A stretch of DNA of 64,000 nucleotides from Pseudomaricurvus alcaniphilus (GCF_011440395.1 NZ_JAAOIX010000001.1:682001-746000), one strand, 5' to 3'. Shown: positions 7,629 through 17,040, counted from the first letter of the stretch. The notes: a model not told the origin generated them from the letters alone. Numbers and translations are program-made.

Positions 7629-8972
7629 ATGCAGGTTTCCAATTGGATAGTCTTCGGCGCTGCAGAGGTACTGGGAGTACTGTTACTGCTCTGCGGCTTC
7701 CTGCTCTACTACGCTCATAATCTTAAAAATATTGCCGGCGGCCTGCGGGAAAAGTTGCAACTTGCCCTGCGGGAGCTGAAGAAATCACGCAAACGCTGCA
7801 AGGATCTGGAGGCACAGCAGCCCACCACCAGCAGCTACCCGGAGCACCTGGAAGAGCAGCTCAGCGCCACCAAAAAGCACCATTTATCACTGCAACCGGA
7901 CCAGGACATCGCCCTCGACCTTGGCAATAAAGCGCCCGCCCCACGCCAGGTCGCGTCTTTGCGCCACGCCTATCTAAACAGCGAAAAAGAGGCCTGTCTG
8001 GGCAGCGAACAGACAGGCGAGCCAAACTGGGGAATTCTGCAGATCAAATTGCAGCGCCTCATGGATTTTTATCGGGCTGAGGCGCCCGCTCAGGAGGCCG
8101 TTGACGGCATCTCCGAGGCCGAGTTGGCTGAGCTGCAGCAGGCCCTGGCCAACAGCCAGCAGCGGGTCGCCAACCTGGAGAAGTTCAAAACCCTGTTTTT
8201 CGAACTGGAAGACAAATGGGAGTCGGTACAACAGCAGGCCAAGGCCCACCAGCAGGAGCTGCAGGGGTTTGAGGTGGAAGGTATTGGCAAGCAGGAGCAA
8301 TTTGACCAAATCCTGCAGGCTTACCAGAACTCCTACAACGATTTCGGTGCCAACCTGCAAAACCCCGAGCAGCCTCCAGTCGCAGCCAAACCGGCCGAGG
8401 AGCCTGCCCCCAGCCCGGCCGCTGCCAGCGCAGACACGGCCAGCACCAGTGCGGCCCAGGGCCCGCACCCCTCGGTGGAAATCCAGCGTCTCAAGGCGGT
8501 GGCCGCCAGCCAACATCAATTGATCACCGAGCTCCAGCAGCGCCTGGCCAGGGCCTATTCCAACCTGGAAAAAGACGCCGTCATCAAGGATCTTAAAGGG
8601 CAGCTGCAAGATCAACTGAACTATGTGGACGAATCCAGGGCCTGCATACAAAACATGGAATTGGAGCTGAAAGGCGCCAATGCCCGCCTCGCCCAGCTGC
8701 AAACCCGGCTCGATGAGACGGAACTGAGCAACCGGGAAAGCGCCCAAATCCTCAGTGAAGCCAAGGCACTCAAGGCCGAGCACAGTAAACTCAGCGAGTC
8801 TGTCCGGAGATTACAGCAGGAAAATGACCACCTGCTGAAACAACTGCAAACCCTGGCCCGCAGCGACAAAGACAGCGGCGCCAACCCCGCCAACAAGCAG
8901 TTTGAGCAGCTCCAGCAGCAATATATCGACCTGGAAAACAAATACCTGGCGCTGCGCATGAAAAGCCAATAA
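7629..8972 (+). CDS. Membrane-anchored coiled-coil protein of unknown function
   Basis: A 447-residue protein with one N-terminal membrane helix (about residues 5-28, GAAEVLGVLLLLCGFLLYYA) followed by long Glu/Gln/Leu-rich coiled-coil segments. An Ala/Pro/Glu-rich linker at about 255-285 separates the two coiled-coil halves. No catalytic domain is visible. The layout suggests a cytoplasmic scaffold tethered to the inner membrane. TGAGG lies 9-10 bases before the ATG at 7629. A TTG immediately upstream (7626) is an alternative start. It is followed, after 190 bases, by the cyaB-type cyclase on the same strand, a possible functional link. I do not recognise a named family. Confidence 0.75.
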   Translation: MQVSNWIVFGAAEVLGVLLLLCGFLLYYAHNLKNIAGGLREKLQLALRELKKSRKRCKDLEAQQPTTSSYPEHLEEQLSATKKHHLSLQPDQDIALDLGNKAPAPRQVASLRHAYLNSEKEACLGSEQTGEPNWGILQIKLQRLMDFYRAEAPAQEAVDGISEAELAELQQALANSQQRVANLEKFKTLFFELEDKWESVQQQAKAHQQELQGFEVEGIGKQEQFDQILQAYQNSYNDFGANLQNPEQPPVAAKPAEEPAPSPAAASADTASTSAAQGPHPSVEIQRLKAVAASQHQLITELQQRLARAYSNLEKDAVIKDLKGQLQDQLNYVDESRACIQNMELELKGANARLAQLQTRLDETELSNRESAQILSEAKALKAEHSKLSESVRRLQQENDHLLKQLQTLARSDKDSGANPANKQFEQLQQQYIDLENKYLALRMKSQ

Positions 8973-9165
8973 TCGTGCCACTGGTTATATAAGCTTAATT
9001 ATTGGATAATCCAGCTCATTCAAAGCACTATTTCCAAACGCCAGAAGTCGCTCGCGCAGACCAGCTCTGACCTGATCTCTCCTGGGCCGCTCTGAAGAGG
9101 AGGGCATTTCCAGGTCAAACGGACCGAACTTGCCGGCAGCAACCCGACTATTGATTTTGAGTACG

Positions 9166-10533
9166 ATGACAGACGACGTGGCAATCAACCCTGACTCGGC
9201 TCGGTCGCAGTACTATTTCAGAGCCCTAATCTGCATTGCCGCGGCTGGCACTCTGGCATCTTTCAATTCGTTCGACCCTGTTAACTACCTTCGCCTTGGC
9301 ACCATGGCGTTTATCTTTATTTACGTCTATGTGGCCTATCGCCTGATTCAGCGCGCCCCGGAAGAGCGCCAACAGCTGGTTGCCACCCGGCTCGGCCATA
9401 TGGATGCCGGCCTGATCGGCTTCGTGCTGGGGCTGGCTGACTTCAGCCTGCTGCCCTGCGCCCTGTTCGTGACCATGATCCAGTTCAACGCCCTGCTCCA
9501 CGGCGGAGGCAAGAAGTGGGCCCTGGACAATGCGGCCCTGTGCGTGGGTATATTCGTCAGTTTGATCGTCCACAACCCCCGCTGGGTGCTGGCCACCCAG
9601 CTGGAGATCAGTATTTCCAGCCTGATCGGGCTGTCCACCTATTTTTGTGTGTCCGCCTGGTACACCTACGCCCAAATCAGCGACCTGCGCCGGCGCCACC
9701 AGAAATCGGTCCAGGAAACCATCAATTACAAGGTCAAGGCCTACAAGCTGTCACGCTATATCAGCCCCACGGTCTGGGCGGCCATCAACGAGGACAAGGA
9801 CAAATCCCTGCAGACCGACCGCAAGCGGTTGACCGTATTTTTCTCTGACATCAAGGATTTTAGCCAACTGTCGGAGGAGCTGGAGGCGGAGACCCTGACC
9901 GGCCTGCTCAACACCTACCTCAGTGAGATGTCGAAAATAGTCAGCCAGTATGGCGGCACCATCGACAAGTTTATCGGCGACGGCCTGATGGTGATTTTCG
10001 GCGATTTCAACAGCCAGGGTATCAAGAATGACAGCATCCGCTGCGTCTCCATGGCCATCGCTATGCGCAAGCGCATGAAGAGCCTGCAGCGTGAATGGGT
10101 CAACCAGGGCGTCGAACGGCCACTGGAGATCCGCATGGGCATCAACACTGGTTACTGCACCGTCGGTACCTTTGGCACCTCCCACCACCTCGACTACACG
10201 GTGCTCGGCACCCACGTCAACCTGGCCAGCCGGCTGGAATCGGCGGCTGCCCCCGGGGAAATACTGCTCAGCCACGAGACCTGGTCACTGTGCCGGGACA
10301 CCATTATGTGCCGCTGCAAGGGCGAGATCAGCGTCAAGGGCTTTTCCCACCCCATCAAGGTCTACCAGGTGATGGGGCTGCGCAAGGATATGGGGGTCAA
10401 CAATAATTTCTTCGAACACAACCTGGACGGATTCTCTATCCACCTGGATACCGACAAGGTTCGCAACTACGATCGCGACAAGGCGATCAAACTGCTGGAA
10501 GACGCCGCCAAGGCCCTGAAGCAAAAATTCTAG
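9166..10533 (+). CDS. cyaB: Class III adenylate cyclase with N-terminal membrane domain (CyaB-like)
   Basis: Makes cAMP from ATP. About 455 residues from the ATG at 9166; an in-frame start 36 bases upstream is possible but less convincing. The N-terminal 170 residues hold several hydrophobic helices in the arrangement of the MASE2 sensor domain of Pseudomonas CyaB. The class III catalytic domain follows: FFSDIKDFSQLSEE carries the first metal Asp, DKFIGDGLMVIFGD the second, then GINTGYCTVGTFG and LGTHVNLASRLESAA. Length and architecture match CyaB, which drives cAMP/Vfr signalling in Pseudomonas. It converges on queF with only 6 bases between stops and no terminator in the gap. Confidence 0.9.
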   Translation: MTDDVAINPDSARSQYYFRALICIAAAGTLASFNSFDPVNYLRLGTMAFIFIYVYVAYRLIQRAPEERQQLVATRLGHMDAGLIGFVLGLADFSLLPCALFVTMIQFNALLHGGGKKWALDNAALCVGIFVSLIVHNPRWVLATQLEISISSLIGLSTYFCVSAWYTYAQISDLRRRHQKSVQETINYKVKAYKLSRYISPTVWAAINEDKDKSLQTDRKRLTVFFSDIKDFSQLSEELEAETLTGLLNTYLSEMSKIVSQYGGTIDKFIGDGLMVIFGDFNSQGIKNDSIRCVSMAIAMRKRMKSLQREWVNQGVERPLEIRMGINTGYCTVGTFGTSHHLDYTVLGTHVNLASRLESAAAPGEILLSHETWSLCRDTIMCRCKGEISVKGFSHPIKVYQVMGLRKDMGVNNNFFEHNLDGFSIHLDTDKVRNYDRDKAIKLLEDAAKALKQKF

Positions 10534-10539
10534 CGCGGC

Positions 10540-11385
10540 TCACTGTCGTGCCAGCCGCACCAGTCGCACGCTTTCGGGGTCATCCGGCATATCCGAGCGG
10601 TAGGGGTTAATATCCAGCCCTCCGCGGCGGGTATAGCGCGCATAGACGGTTAATTTCGCCGTTTGGCAATACTGGCGGATATCCATAAACATGCGCTCGA
10701 CGCAGTGTTCGTGAAAGTCCTGGTGCTGCCGAAACGACACAATATATTTCAACAGTGAGCCGCGATTAATCTCTGCCCCCCGGTAGTGAATCATGACGCT
10801 GCCCCAGTCCGGCTGGCCGGTCACCGGACAATTGGTTTTCAGCAGGTCACTGTAGAGGGTCTCGGTTACAAACCGTTCGGGCTTGTTCAAGCGCAGCAAC
10901 TCGGGGTTGGGGCTGTAGCAGTCTATGGTCACCGCCTCCTGGTCGATGGACTCACCGGCGAAATGCCCCAGGCCCCGCTGCGTGGCGCTGTGCAGCGTAT
11001 GCAAGCCTACCATCACCGGCGCACCGGCGGCCGCTGACAGGTCCTGCTCCAGCACCTCAACCACACTGTGAACACTACTGAAGCGGGTCTGGTTAAAGGA
11101 GTTCAAATACAACTTGAAGGACTTGGACTCGACGATGGCCGGGCTATTGGCGGGAAACTCGAAATCGGCGACCGCCACCTGTGGCTTGCCACTGTTGTCC
11201 AGCCAGGAGACTTCATAGGCCGTCCAGATATCCACCCCCTTAAACGGCAGCTTTTCCGTCTCGATGCCCAATGTCGCCCGGGACTGCTGCCGGGGGATGG
11301 GTTGCAACAGAGTTGCATCGTACTCTGAGCGGTACTCGGTGGGCTCTCCCAGCAGGGTACCGTGGGGTTTATCTGTGCCTGTCAT
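10540..11385 (-). CDS. queF: NADPH-dependent 7-cyano-7-deazaguanine reductase (QueF)
   Basis: Reduces preQ0 to preQ1 in queuosine biosynthesis. The 281-residue length is that of the long, two-domain (E. coli-type) QueF subfamily. The nucleophile Cys186 lies in LLKTNCPVTGQPDWGS, with the general acid Asp193 in the same motif. The first half has the QueF signature VESKSFKLYLNSFN and the second half SLLKYIVSFRQHQDFHEHC. The ATG at 11385 is preceded by GGAGAGCAA. It is a single gene, convergent with cyaB and separated from the ABC exporter upstream by 68 bases. Confidence 0.96.
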   Translation of the reverse strand: MTGTDKPHGTLLGEPTEYRSEYDATLLQPIPRQQSRATLGIETEKLPFKGVDIWTAYEVSWLDNSGKPQVAVADFEFPANSPAIVESKSFKLYLNSFNQTRFSSVHSVVEVLEQDLSAAAGAPVMVGLHTLHSATQRGLGHFAGESIDQEAVTIDCYSPNPELLRLNKPERFVTETLYSDLLKTNCPVTGQPDWGSVMIHYRGAEINRGSLLKYIVSFRQHQDFHEHCVERMFMDIRQYCQTAKLTVYARYTRRGGLDINPYRSDMPDDPESVRLVRLARQ

Positions 11386-11453
11386 TGTTGCTCTCCTGTT
11401 ACCAAAGCTTAACCCGACTCAAGGGTATTTTTAAGGACACATACCTGCATAGC

Positions 11454-12227
11454 TCAGGCCCGCAAACGCTTGCCACTGCTGAGCAGGTACAGACACACCG
11501 CATAGAGCACGATAATAAATATCGCCACCCCGACAAACGCCAGCCCGACATTGATATCGGTCACCCCCAGCACGCCGTAGCGAAACGCATTGACCATATA
11601 CAGTACCGGGTTTAGCTGGGAAACCCCCTGCCAGAATTCGGGCAGCAAACTGATCGAGTAAAACACCCCGCCCAGATAGGTCAGCGGCGTCAGGACAAAG
11701 GTGGGGATAATGGAAATATCATCAAAGGAATTGGCGAACACCGCGTTGACAAAGCCCATCAGGGAAAACAGGATCGAAGTCATCAACACAATCAGCACCA
11801 TGACCGGCAAACTGTGAATGTGCAAATCGGTAAAAAACAGCGATACCAGGGTGACGATCAGGCCCACCGCCAGCCCGCGGCAGACACCACCGATAACAAA
11901 GCCGTTTAAAATCACGTAATTGGGGGTCGGCGACACCAGCAGCTCCTCAATACTGCGCTGGAATTTGGCGCTGTAAAAAGACGACACCACATTGGAGTAG
12001 GCGTTGGTCAACACTGACATCATAATCAGGCCCGGCACCACAAACTCCATGTAACTGAAACCCGCCATGGTGCCGATGCGGGAGCCGATCAACTGCCCGA
12101 AGATGACAAAGTACAGCGACATGGTGATTACCGGCGGCACCAGCGTTTGCACCCAGATGCGCATAAAGCGCCGTATCTCCTTGCCCACGATGGTGCAGAA
12201 GGCGATCCATTGCTCCTGGGGGGTCAT
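11454..12227 (-). CDS. yadH: ABC-2 type exporter permease (YadH-like)
   Basis: A 257-residue integral membrane protein with six hydrophobic segments and the ABC-2 pattern (VVPGLIMMSVLTNAYSNV, FQRSIEELLVSPTPNYVI, TPLTYLGGVFYSISLLPEFW). It is the membrane partner of the ATPase encoded immediately upstream, with a 4-base overlap of start and stop codons. The pair corresponds to E. coli YadGH, an exporter whose substrate is not established. The ATG at 12227 overlaps the ATPase stop, so translational coupling is likely. Confidence 0.93.
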   Translation of the reverse strand: MTPQEQWIAFCTIVGKEIRRFMRIWVQTLVPPVITMSLYFVIFGQLIGSRIGTMAGFSYMEFVVPGLIMMSVLTNAYSNVVSSFYSAKFQRSIEELLVSPTPNYVILNGFVIGGVCRGLAVGLIVTLVSLFFTDLHIHSLPVMVLIVLMTSILFSLMGFVNAVFANSFDDISIIPTFVLTPLTYLGGVFYSISLLPEFWQGVSQLNPVLYMVNAFRYGVLGVTDINVGLAFVGVAIFIIVLYAVCLYLLSSGKRLRA

Positions 12228-13174
12228 GCAGCATCCCCCTCGGTCACTACGGCGTCCGCACTCTTGTTCTGGATGCGGGACACAAACAGCTCTTCCAGGC
12301 GGTTGGTTTTGTTGCGCATACTGACCACATGAATACCCGCCTCGGTGAGCGTGGCAAACAACTCGTTGAGGGAGCGCCCTTTCTCCACCTCGACCTCGAT
12401 GCTGTGCTCCTCCACCAATTTAAGCTGGTAGCCACCGACAGCCGGTGCGGCAGCCAGGGACTCGCGGGTATCGAGCACAAATATTTCCTTGTTGAGGGTC
12501 TTGAGCAAGCCTTTTACGCTGGTATTCTCCACGATCGAGCCCTGGTCAATAATCGCCACATTGCGACAGAGCATTTCCGCTTCTTCCAAATAGTGGGTGG
12601 TCAGAATGATGGTGGTGCCGCGAGCGTTGATCTCGCGCAGAAATGTCCACATGGAACGGCGCAACTCAATATCCACACCCGCCGTGGGCTCATCCAGGAT
12701 CAACAATTTGGGTTCGTGCACCAGCGCCCGGGCGATCATCAGGCGTCGCTTCATGCCGCCGGACAGCATCAGCGCCTTGTTGTCGCGTTTGTCCCACAGG
12801 CCCAGCTGGCGCAAGTATTTTTCTGCCCGCTGCTCAGCCAGTGATTTCTTCAAGCCGTAATAACCGGCCTGGTTGGCGACAATACTACCCACCGTCTCAA
12901 ACTGCGAGAAATTGAACTCCTGGGGCACAACCCCCAACTCGCGTTTGGCACTGGGGAAATCGGTATCGATATCGTGGCCAAAAATCGATACGGACCCGGC
13001 CGACTTGCGCACCAGCGAGCAGATAATGCCAATAGTGGTGGATTTTCCCGCACCGTTGGGCCCGAGCAGGGCGAAAAAATCCCCTTGTTTGACCTCCAGG
13101 TCAATGCCTTTTAGCGCCTCGAAGCCGTCGTCGTAGGTTTTCTGTAAATTGCGGATAGACAGGGCTATCGACAT
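12224..13174 (-). CDS. yadG: ABC exporter ATP-binding protein (YadG-like)
   Basis: A 316-residue ATPase of the DrrA/YadG class. The Walker A motif GPNGAGKST is near residue 38, the Q-loop in VVPQEFNF, the signature LSGGMKRRLMIARALVHEP, Walker B LLILDEPTAGVD and the switch His in TTHYLEEAE. The C-terminal 80 residues resemble the regulatory extension of DrrA-type ATPases. It powers the permease encoded downstream in a two-gene operon. About 227 bases of featureless sequence separate its start from the receiver-EAL gene upstream, so it probably has its own promoter. Confidence 0.94.
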   Translation of the reverse strand: MSIALSIRNLQKTYDDGFEALKGIDLEVKQGDFFALLGPNGAGKSTTIGIICSLVRKSAGSVSIFGHDIDTDFPSAKRELGVVPQEFNFSQFETVGSIVANQAGYYGLKKSLAEQRAEKYLRQLGLWDKRDNKALMLSGGMKRRLMIARALVHEPKLLILDEPTAGVDIELRRSMWTFLREINARGTTIILTTHYLEEAEMLCRNVAIIDQGSIVENTSVKGLLKTLNKEIFVLDTRESLAAAPAVGGYQLKLVEEHSIEVEVEKGRSLNELFATLTEAGIHVVSMRNKTNRLEELFVSRIQNKSADAVVTEGDAA

Positions 13175-13401
13175 GTAAACTACCCCTGGTTACTTTACAC
13201 TTCTGAAATTAAACTTCTGCCGCTGCTCGCCAACTGCGCGCCAGGCAGCAGTCGCCGGCGGTAATTAGTTAGCACCTTGGGCCAAGCCTGCCAGCATAAT
13301 GGCCGCTGCCGCTCATGGCCAGCCCGCAAGCAGTGCCGGGGGTAAATTAAAAGCCTTGGAGGCTGGAGGGGCAAGACCCGAGCCGACAAGCGCGCCGGCG
13401 C

Positions 13402-14625
13402 CTACTCTGACGCTTGGGCGACCAGCTCGCGCCGGCGAATTTCCCAGTCTGCAACCCACGCCGGAACGTCCTGCGCCGGCATGGGCCTGGCAATAAAGTA
13501 GCCCTGGGCCTGATCGCAACCGGACTGCCGCAGCAGATTCCAGTCGTCCAGATCCTCCACCCCTTCAGCAACGATGGTCATCTCCAGCTGCCTGGCCAAG
13601 CCCAGGCTGGCACTGTAGATCGCATGCAGTTTTTTATTGGCCCAGGCGCCGTGGACAAACCCCCTGTCTACCTTGAGCTCATCAAACGGAAAATCCCGCA
13701 GCTGGGACAGGGACGAGTGGCCGGTACCAAAGTCATCAATAGACAGGTTGACGCGTTTCAATTTGAAGCGCGTGAGTATATCGAGGGCAACCTTGATACT
13801 CTGCACCAGGCGACTTTCAGTGACCTCCAGGGTAATGTCCTCGGCGGATTGCCCCGCCTGGGCGATCAGTTCAAACACGGCATCGGCAAAGTCCAGGTTT
13901 TTCAGGTTCTCCATAGAGAGGTTGATCGACACTGGCAGGCTCAATCCGGCCAATTGCCAACCACCGAGATCACCTAATGCCTGCCTGATGATGGCATAGC
14001 TCAACTCGTCGATAAGATTATTGTTCTCTGCAAGCGGGACAAACCGGTCGGGATAAATCAGTCCGTCGGCAGGATGCTGCCACCGCACCAGCGTTTCCAC
14101 CCCGACGATCTCACCGCTGGCAACCTGGACCTTGGGCTGGTAGTAATTGACCAGCTCGGCGTTATGGATGGCCCGGCTGACAGACTCGACGGAATAGGTT
14201 TTTATTGAGCTCTGCTGGCGAGCGGAGACAAACGGCCGCCAGCGTTCAATAAGCAGCTTCAGGGCAGCGGGCTTGACCGGCTTGACCAGGTAACCGAGCA
14301 CCGTAATCCTGCTGCTGGTCAGCAACTTTTCCACCGACTGCAAAGTGCGCTCATCCTCGCCACTGATGAGAATGATACTGCCGGTAAAGTTAGCATCCGC
14401 CAGGTGACGGATAAACTCAATGCCATCCATTTGCGGCATATTGAGGTCCAGCAACACCAATTGCGGCGGCGACGGCGCAGACTTGATAAAATCCAGCCCG
14501 GACTGGCCGCCACTGCAGGTAAACACCTGTGAATAACCCAGCCTGTGCAAAGCTTTACCGATCAACTTGAGCATAAAGGCTTCATCGTCGATCACCAGAA
14601 TCCTGAAGTCTTTGTGGTCATCCAT
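13402..14625 (-). CDS. Response regulator with EAL phosphodiesterase output (RocR-like)
   Basis: A receiver-EAL protein of about 407 residues that should hydrolyse c-di-GMP under phosphorylation control. The receiver has DDE, phospho-acceptor Asp in LLDLNMPQMDG and Lys in GYLVKPVKP. The EAL domain keeps the key residues: ETLVRW, the Asn in SINLSMENL, EVTES, SIDDFGTGHSS, ELKVDRGFV, VAEGVE and QGYFIARPMP. Two in-frame starts exist. The ATG at 14625 has GGAGAAG 7-10 bases upstream and is preferred; the other is at 14640. It lies downstream of the TonB/YfiR/kinase operon on the same strand after a 160-base gap, so it may be its catalytically active partner. Confidence 0.92.
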   Translation of the reverse strand: MDDHKDFRILVIDDEAFMLKLIGKALHRLGYSQVFTCSGGQSGLDFIKSAPSPPQLVLLDLNMPQMDGIEFIRHLADANFTGSIILISGEDERTLQSVEKLLTSSRITVLGYLVKPVKPAALKLLIERWRPFVSARQQSSIKTYSVESVSRAIHNAELVNYYQPKVQVASGEIVGVETLVRWQHPADGLIYPDRFVPLAENNNLIDELSYAIIRQALGDLGGWQLAGLSLPVSINLSMENLKNLDFADAVFELIAQAGQSAEDITLEVTESRLVQSIKVALDILTRFKLKRVNLSIDDFGTGHSSLSQLRDFPFDELKVDRGFVHGAWANKKLHAIYSASLGLARQLEMTIVAEGVEDLDDWNLLRQSGCDQAQGYFIARPMPAQDVPAWVADWEIRRRELVAQASE

Positions 14626-14800
14626 AGACCGCTTCTCCATCGCACAGCCTCGTCACCCCGAGCGCACACCAGCGAACGATGCTCAGCCTCGCCCCTATGC
14701 CCCCCTGCAGGCTTACCCGACTCGCAGTTTCTATATCGCGGGCAGCATGGTATCCAGTCAAATGTTACTCCTCAACGCCGTCTCGTATGCCCGGTCACAG

Positions 14801-16540
14801 TTAAAACAATCGCGCTGCATAAGGCTTGTGAGCGGTGAGAATTGCCCCCATATCTTCCGCCGGCAGCGGCTGCTGAAAATAATAGCCTTGCACCAGCTGG
14901 CAGCCCTGGTTGCGCACGAAGTTGAGCTGCTCAGCAGTTTCCACCCCTTTGATCACCGCCGCTATATTCAGGTTCGAAGCCAGCGACAGCATACTCTGCA
15001 CCAGCGCTGTATCAATGAGATTACCGGGAACTTCGCGGATAAACTGCGGATCGAGTTTTATGGTATCGATTTGGGTATTTCTGAAACTGTTAAAAGTGAA
15101 TTTACCAGTACCGAAATTATCCAGGCAAACGGATATACCCAATTGATGCAGCTTGTTCATTGCCTCGCATACCATGTTGGGGTTTTGTGCCATGCTGTCG
15201 TCGGCAATTTCCAATACCAGGCAGCTGCTTTCCAGGCCGACTTCCCGCAACACTTTCTCTATCCACCCACAGAGGTTTTTCTGGCGCAGCTGGTAGGCTG
15301 AAAGCTTGACCGCAATGCGCGCGTCCAGGACCGCGCCATAGGCAACCCGCCAGTGTTTGAACTGCCGCAGCGCTTCCTTCAACAGCCACTCACCCAGCGG
15401 CAGGATCAGGCCGGTCTCCTCGGCTACATGTATAAACTGTTCAGGCAACAGTTCCCCGTGCCCCTTGCGATTCCAGCGCAGGAAGGTTTCCAGGCAGTGT
15501 ACCCGTCCGGTCAGGATATCCACCTGGGGCTGAAAATAGAGACTGAAGTCCTGGCGATTAATGGCACTGCGCAGGTCGTTTTCGATATTGAGCCGCTCCT
15601 GGGCCTCCCGGGCGATGGCCGATGAGAAAAACTTGAACGATTTGCCCCCGGCCTTGCTCACCTTGCGCATGGTCAGGTTGGCGTTTTGATAGAGAGTATC
15701 AATCGAGTCACCGTGCAGCGGGTATATACTGACCCCAATGCTTGAACTGATGTCAATATCGTAGCCCCACAGCTTGATCGGCTCACTCGTATAAGTGCTG
15801 ATTTTTTTGACCTTCTCCACCAGTTCACTCTGGAACTCTACGTCGGGCACAATAATGGCAAATTCATCGCGTGGAATACGGGCGACCACCACGCCGTTGC
15901 GCATTCGCTCTTTTAAACCGCGAGTCACCTGGCGCAACAATTCATTGCCCGCCTCCACCCCGAAGTTATCCACCGTTTCCTGGTAGCGATCCACCTGGAC
16001 AGTAATGACCCCCACCATCGTGTCCTGTTGCGCAGCTTTCTTAATGGCCTTGTCCAGCAGACTGACAAAGTGCGCGTAGTTTGGCAGCCCGGTCAGGCTG
16101 TCGAACAGCGAATTGAAGCGCAGCCTGGCCTCCACATCCTTGCGTAAAATACGGTCCTGCGCCGACGCCAGTTCCCGGGGTACCGCCACTGACAGGCGCT
16201 CCAGGTTGCCTTTGACAATATAATCCTGGGCCCCCATCCTGATGGTTTCGACCGCCTTGTCTTCCCCCATGGTCCCCGACACAAAGATAAACGGCACATC
16301 CTGGTCCTGCTGGCGCACAATCTGCAACGCCGCCAGGCCGGAAAACGACGGCATGGTGTAATCGGCAAAAATCATCTGCCATTCACCGGGTGAGTTAGCC
16401 AGCGCCTGCTGCAGATCCTCCTCCCGGTCGAGAGTGGTGTAATCGGGCTCATAGCCGATTTTTTGCAGGTGCCGCACCAGCATTAAAACATCGTCTTCAT
16501 TGTCTTCAATGATCAACGATCGCAATGGGATTTTATTCAA
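14801..16540 (-). CDS. Receiver-GGDEF-EAL protein with both output domains degenerate
   Basis: A three-domain protein; residue numbers below count from the upstream GTG at 16564. The receiver keeps phospho-acceptor Asp68 (MIFADYTMP) and a Lys (YIVKGN). The GGDEF motif reads IPRDEF, with both Gly replaced by Pro-Arg. In the EAL domain the signature is ETF, but other metal and catalytic positions are changed: Asn to Lys420 (VKLSAYQ), TES Glu to Asp455 (EIADDS), DDFGTG to DNFGTG (Asn483) and AEGVE Glu to Lys539 (VIKGVE). Enzyme activity is therefore unlikely; a c-di-GMP receptor or scaffold role like FimX or LapD is more plausible. I prefer the TTG at 16540, which has AGGGGAAGG just upstream; the GTG at 16564 has no visible ribosome site. 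It is fifth in the TonB-receptor operon. Confidence 0.88.
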   Translation of the reverse strand: MNKIPLRSLIIEDNEDDVLMLVRHLQKIGYEPDYTTLDREEDLQQALANSPGEWQMIFADYTMPSFSGLAALQIVRQQDQDVPFIFVSGTMGEDKAVETIRMGAQDYIVKGNLERLSVAVPRELASAQDRILRKDVEARLRFNSLFDSLTGLPNYAHFVSLLDKAIKKAAQQDTMVGVITVQVDRYQETVDNFGVEAGNELLRQVTRGLKERMRNGVVVARIPRDEFAIIVPDVEFQSELVEKVKKISTYTSEPIKLWGYDIDISSSIGVSIYPLHGDSIDTLYQNANLTMRKVSKAGGKSFKFFSSAIAREAQERLNIENDLRSAINRQDFSLYFQPQVDILTGRVHCLETFLRWNRKGHGELLPEQFIHVAEETGLILPLGEWLLKEALRQFKHWRVAYGAVLDARIAVKLSAYQLRQKNLCGWIEKVLREVGLESSCLVLEIADDSMAQNPNMVCEAMNKLHQLGISVCLDNFGTGKFTFNSFRNTQIDTIKLDPQFIREVPGNLIDTALVQSMLSLASNLNIAAVIKGVETAEQLNFVRNQGCQLVQGYYFQQPLPAEDMGAILTAHKPYAARLF

Positions 16541-16605
16541 AATACCTTCCCCTACATCAGTCACGCTTATTTACGCTATTCGAGAAACCAGCCAATCCTG
16601 GAGGG

Positions 16606-17040
16606 CTAATATGGCAGCTCGTTCAACAACAGCCAGTACATTCCAAGGTGACCCACGGCCGTTACAAACTCGTTGAAATCTACCGGCTTGCGCACATAGC
16701 TGTTAGCGCCGAGATCGTAACCCCTGATCAAATCCTCTTCGTGTTTGGAGGATGTCAGGATCACTACCGGCAATTTTTTGGTCACCGGATTGGCCCGCAA
16801 CTGCTTCAATACTTCCAGGCCATCGATTTTCGGCAATTGCAAATCCAGCAGCATCACCGCCGGTAACTGCTGTATATTTCGCCCCGCGTAGCTATCTTTT
16901 CCGAACAGATAGTCCAGTGCTTCAATCCCATCACGCGCCACCACTATCTCATTGGTCATGCCGCTTTTTTTAAAGGCTCGCAGCGCCAACGCTTCATCGT
17001 CGGGGTTATCCTCCACAAGCAATATCGGATTAGTATTCAA
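16606..17040 (-). CDS. Rcp1-type single-domain response regulator
   Basis: A 144-residue receiver of the Rcp1/CheY subgroup. It has VEDNPDDEALALRAF, phospho-acceptor Asp in MLLDLQLPKIDG, the Ser-Ser in LTSSKHEED and Lys in YVRKPVDF. Proteins of this type accept phosphate from phytochrome-like kinases and lack an output domain. The start is taken as the TTG at 17040, which overlaps the stop of the kinase gene and has a strong AAAGGAGAAGG just upstream. The ATG at 17082 would lie deep inside the kinase gene. The kinase upstream carries the matching phytochrome-type HisKA, so kinase and regulator form a cognate pair, and the degenerate GGDEF-EAL protein downstream may be a further target. Confidence 0.9.
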   Translation of the reverse strand: MNTNPILLVEDNPDDEALALRAFKKSGMTNEIVVARDGIEALDYLFGKDSYAGRNIQQLPAVMLLDLQLPKIDGLEVLKQLRANPVTKKLPVVILTSSKHEEDLIRGYDLGANSYVRKPVDFNEFVTAVGHLGMYWLLLNELPY

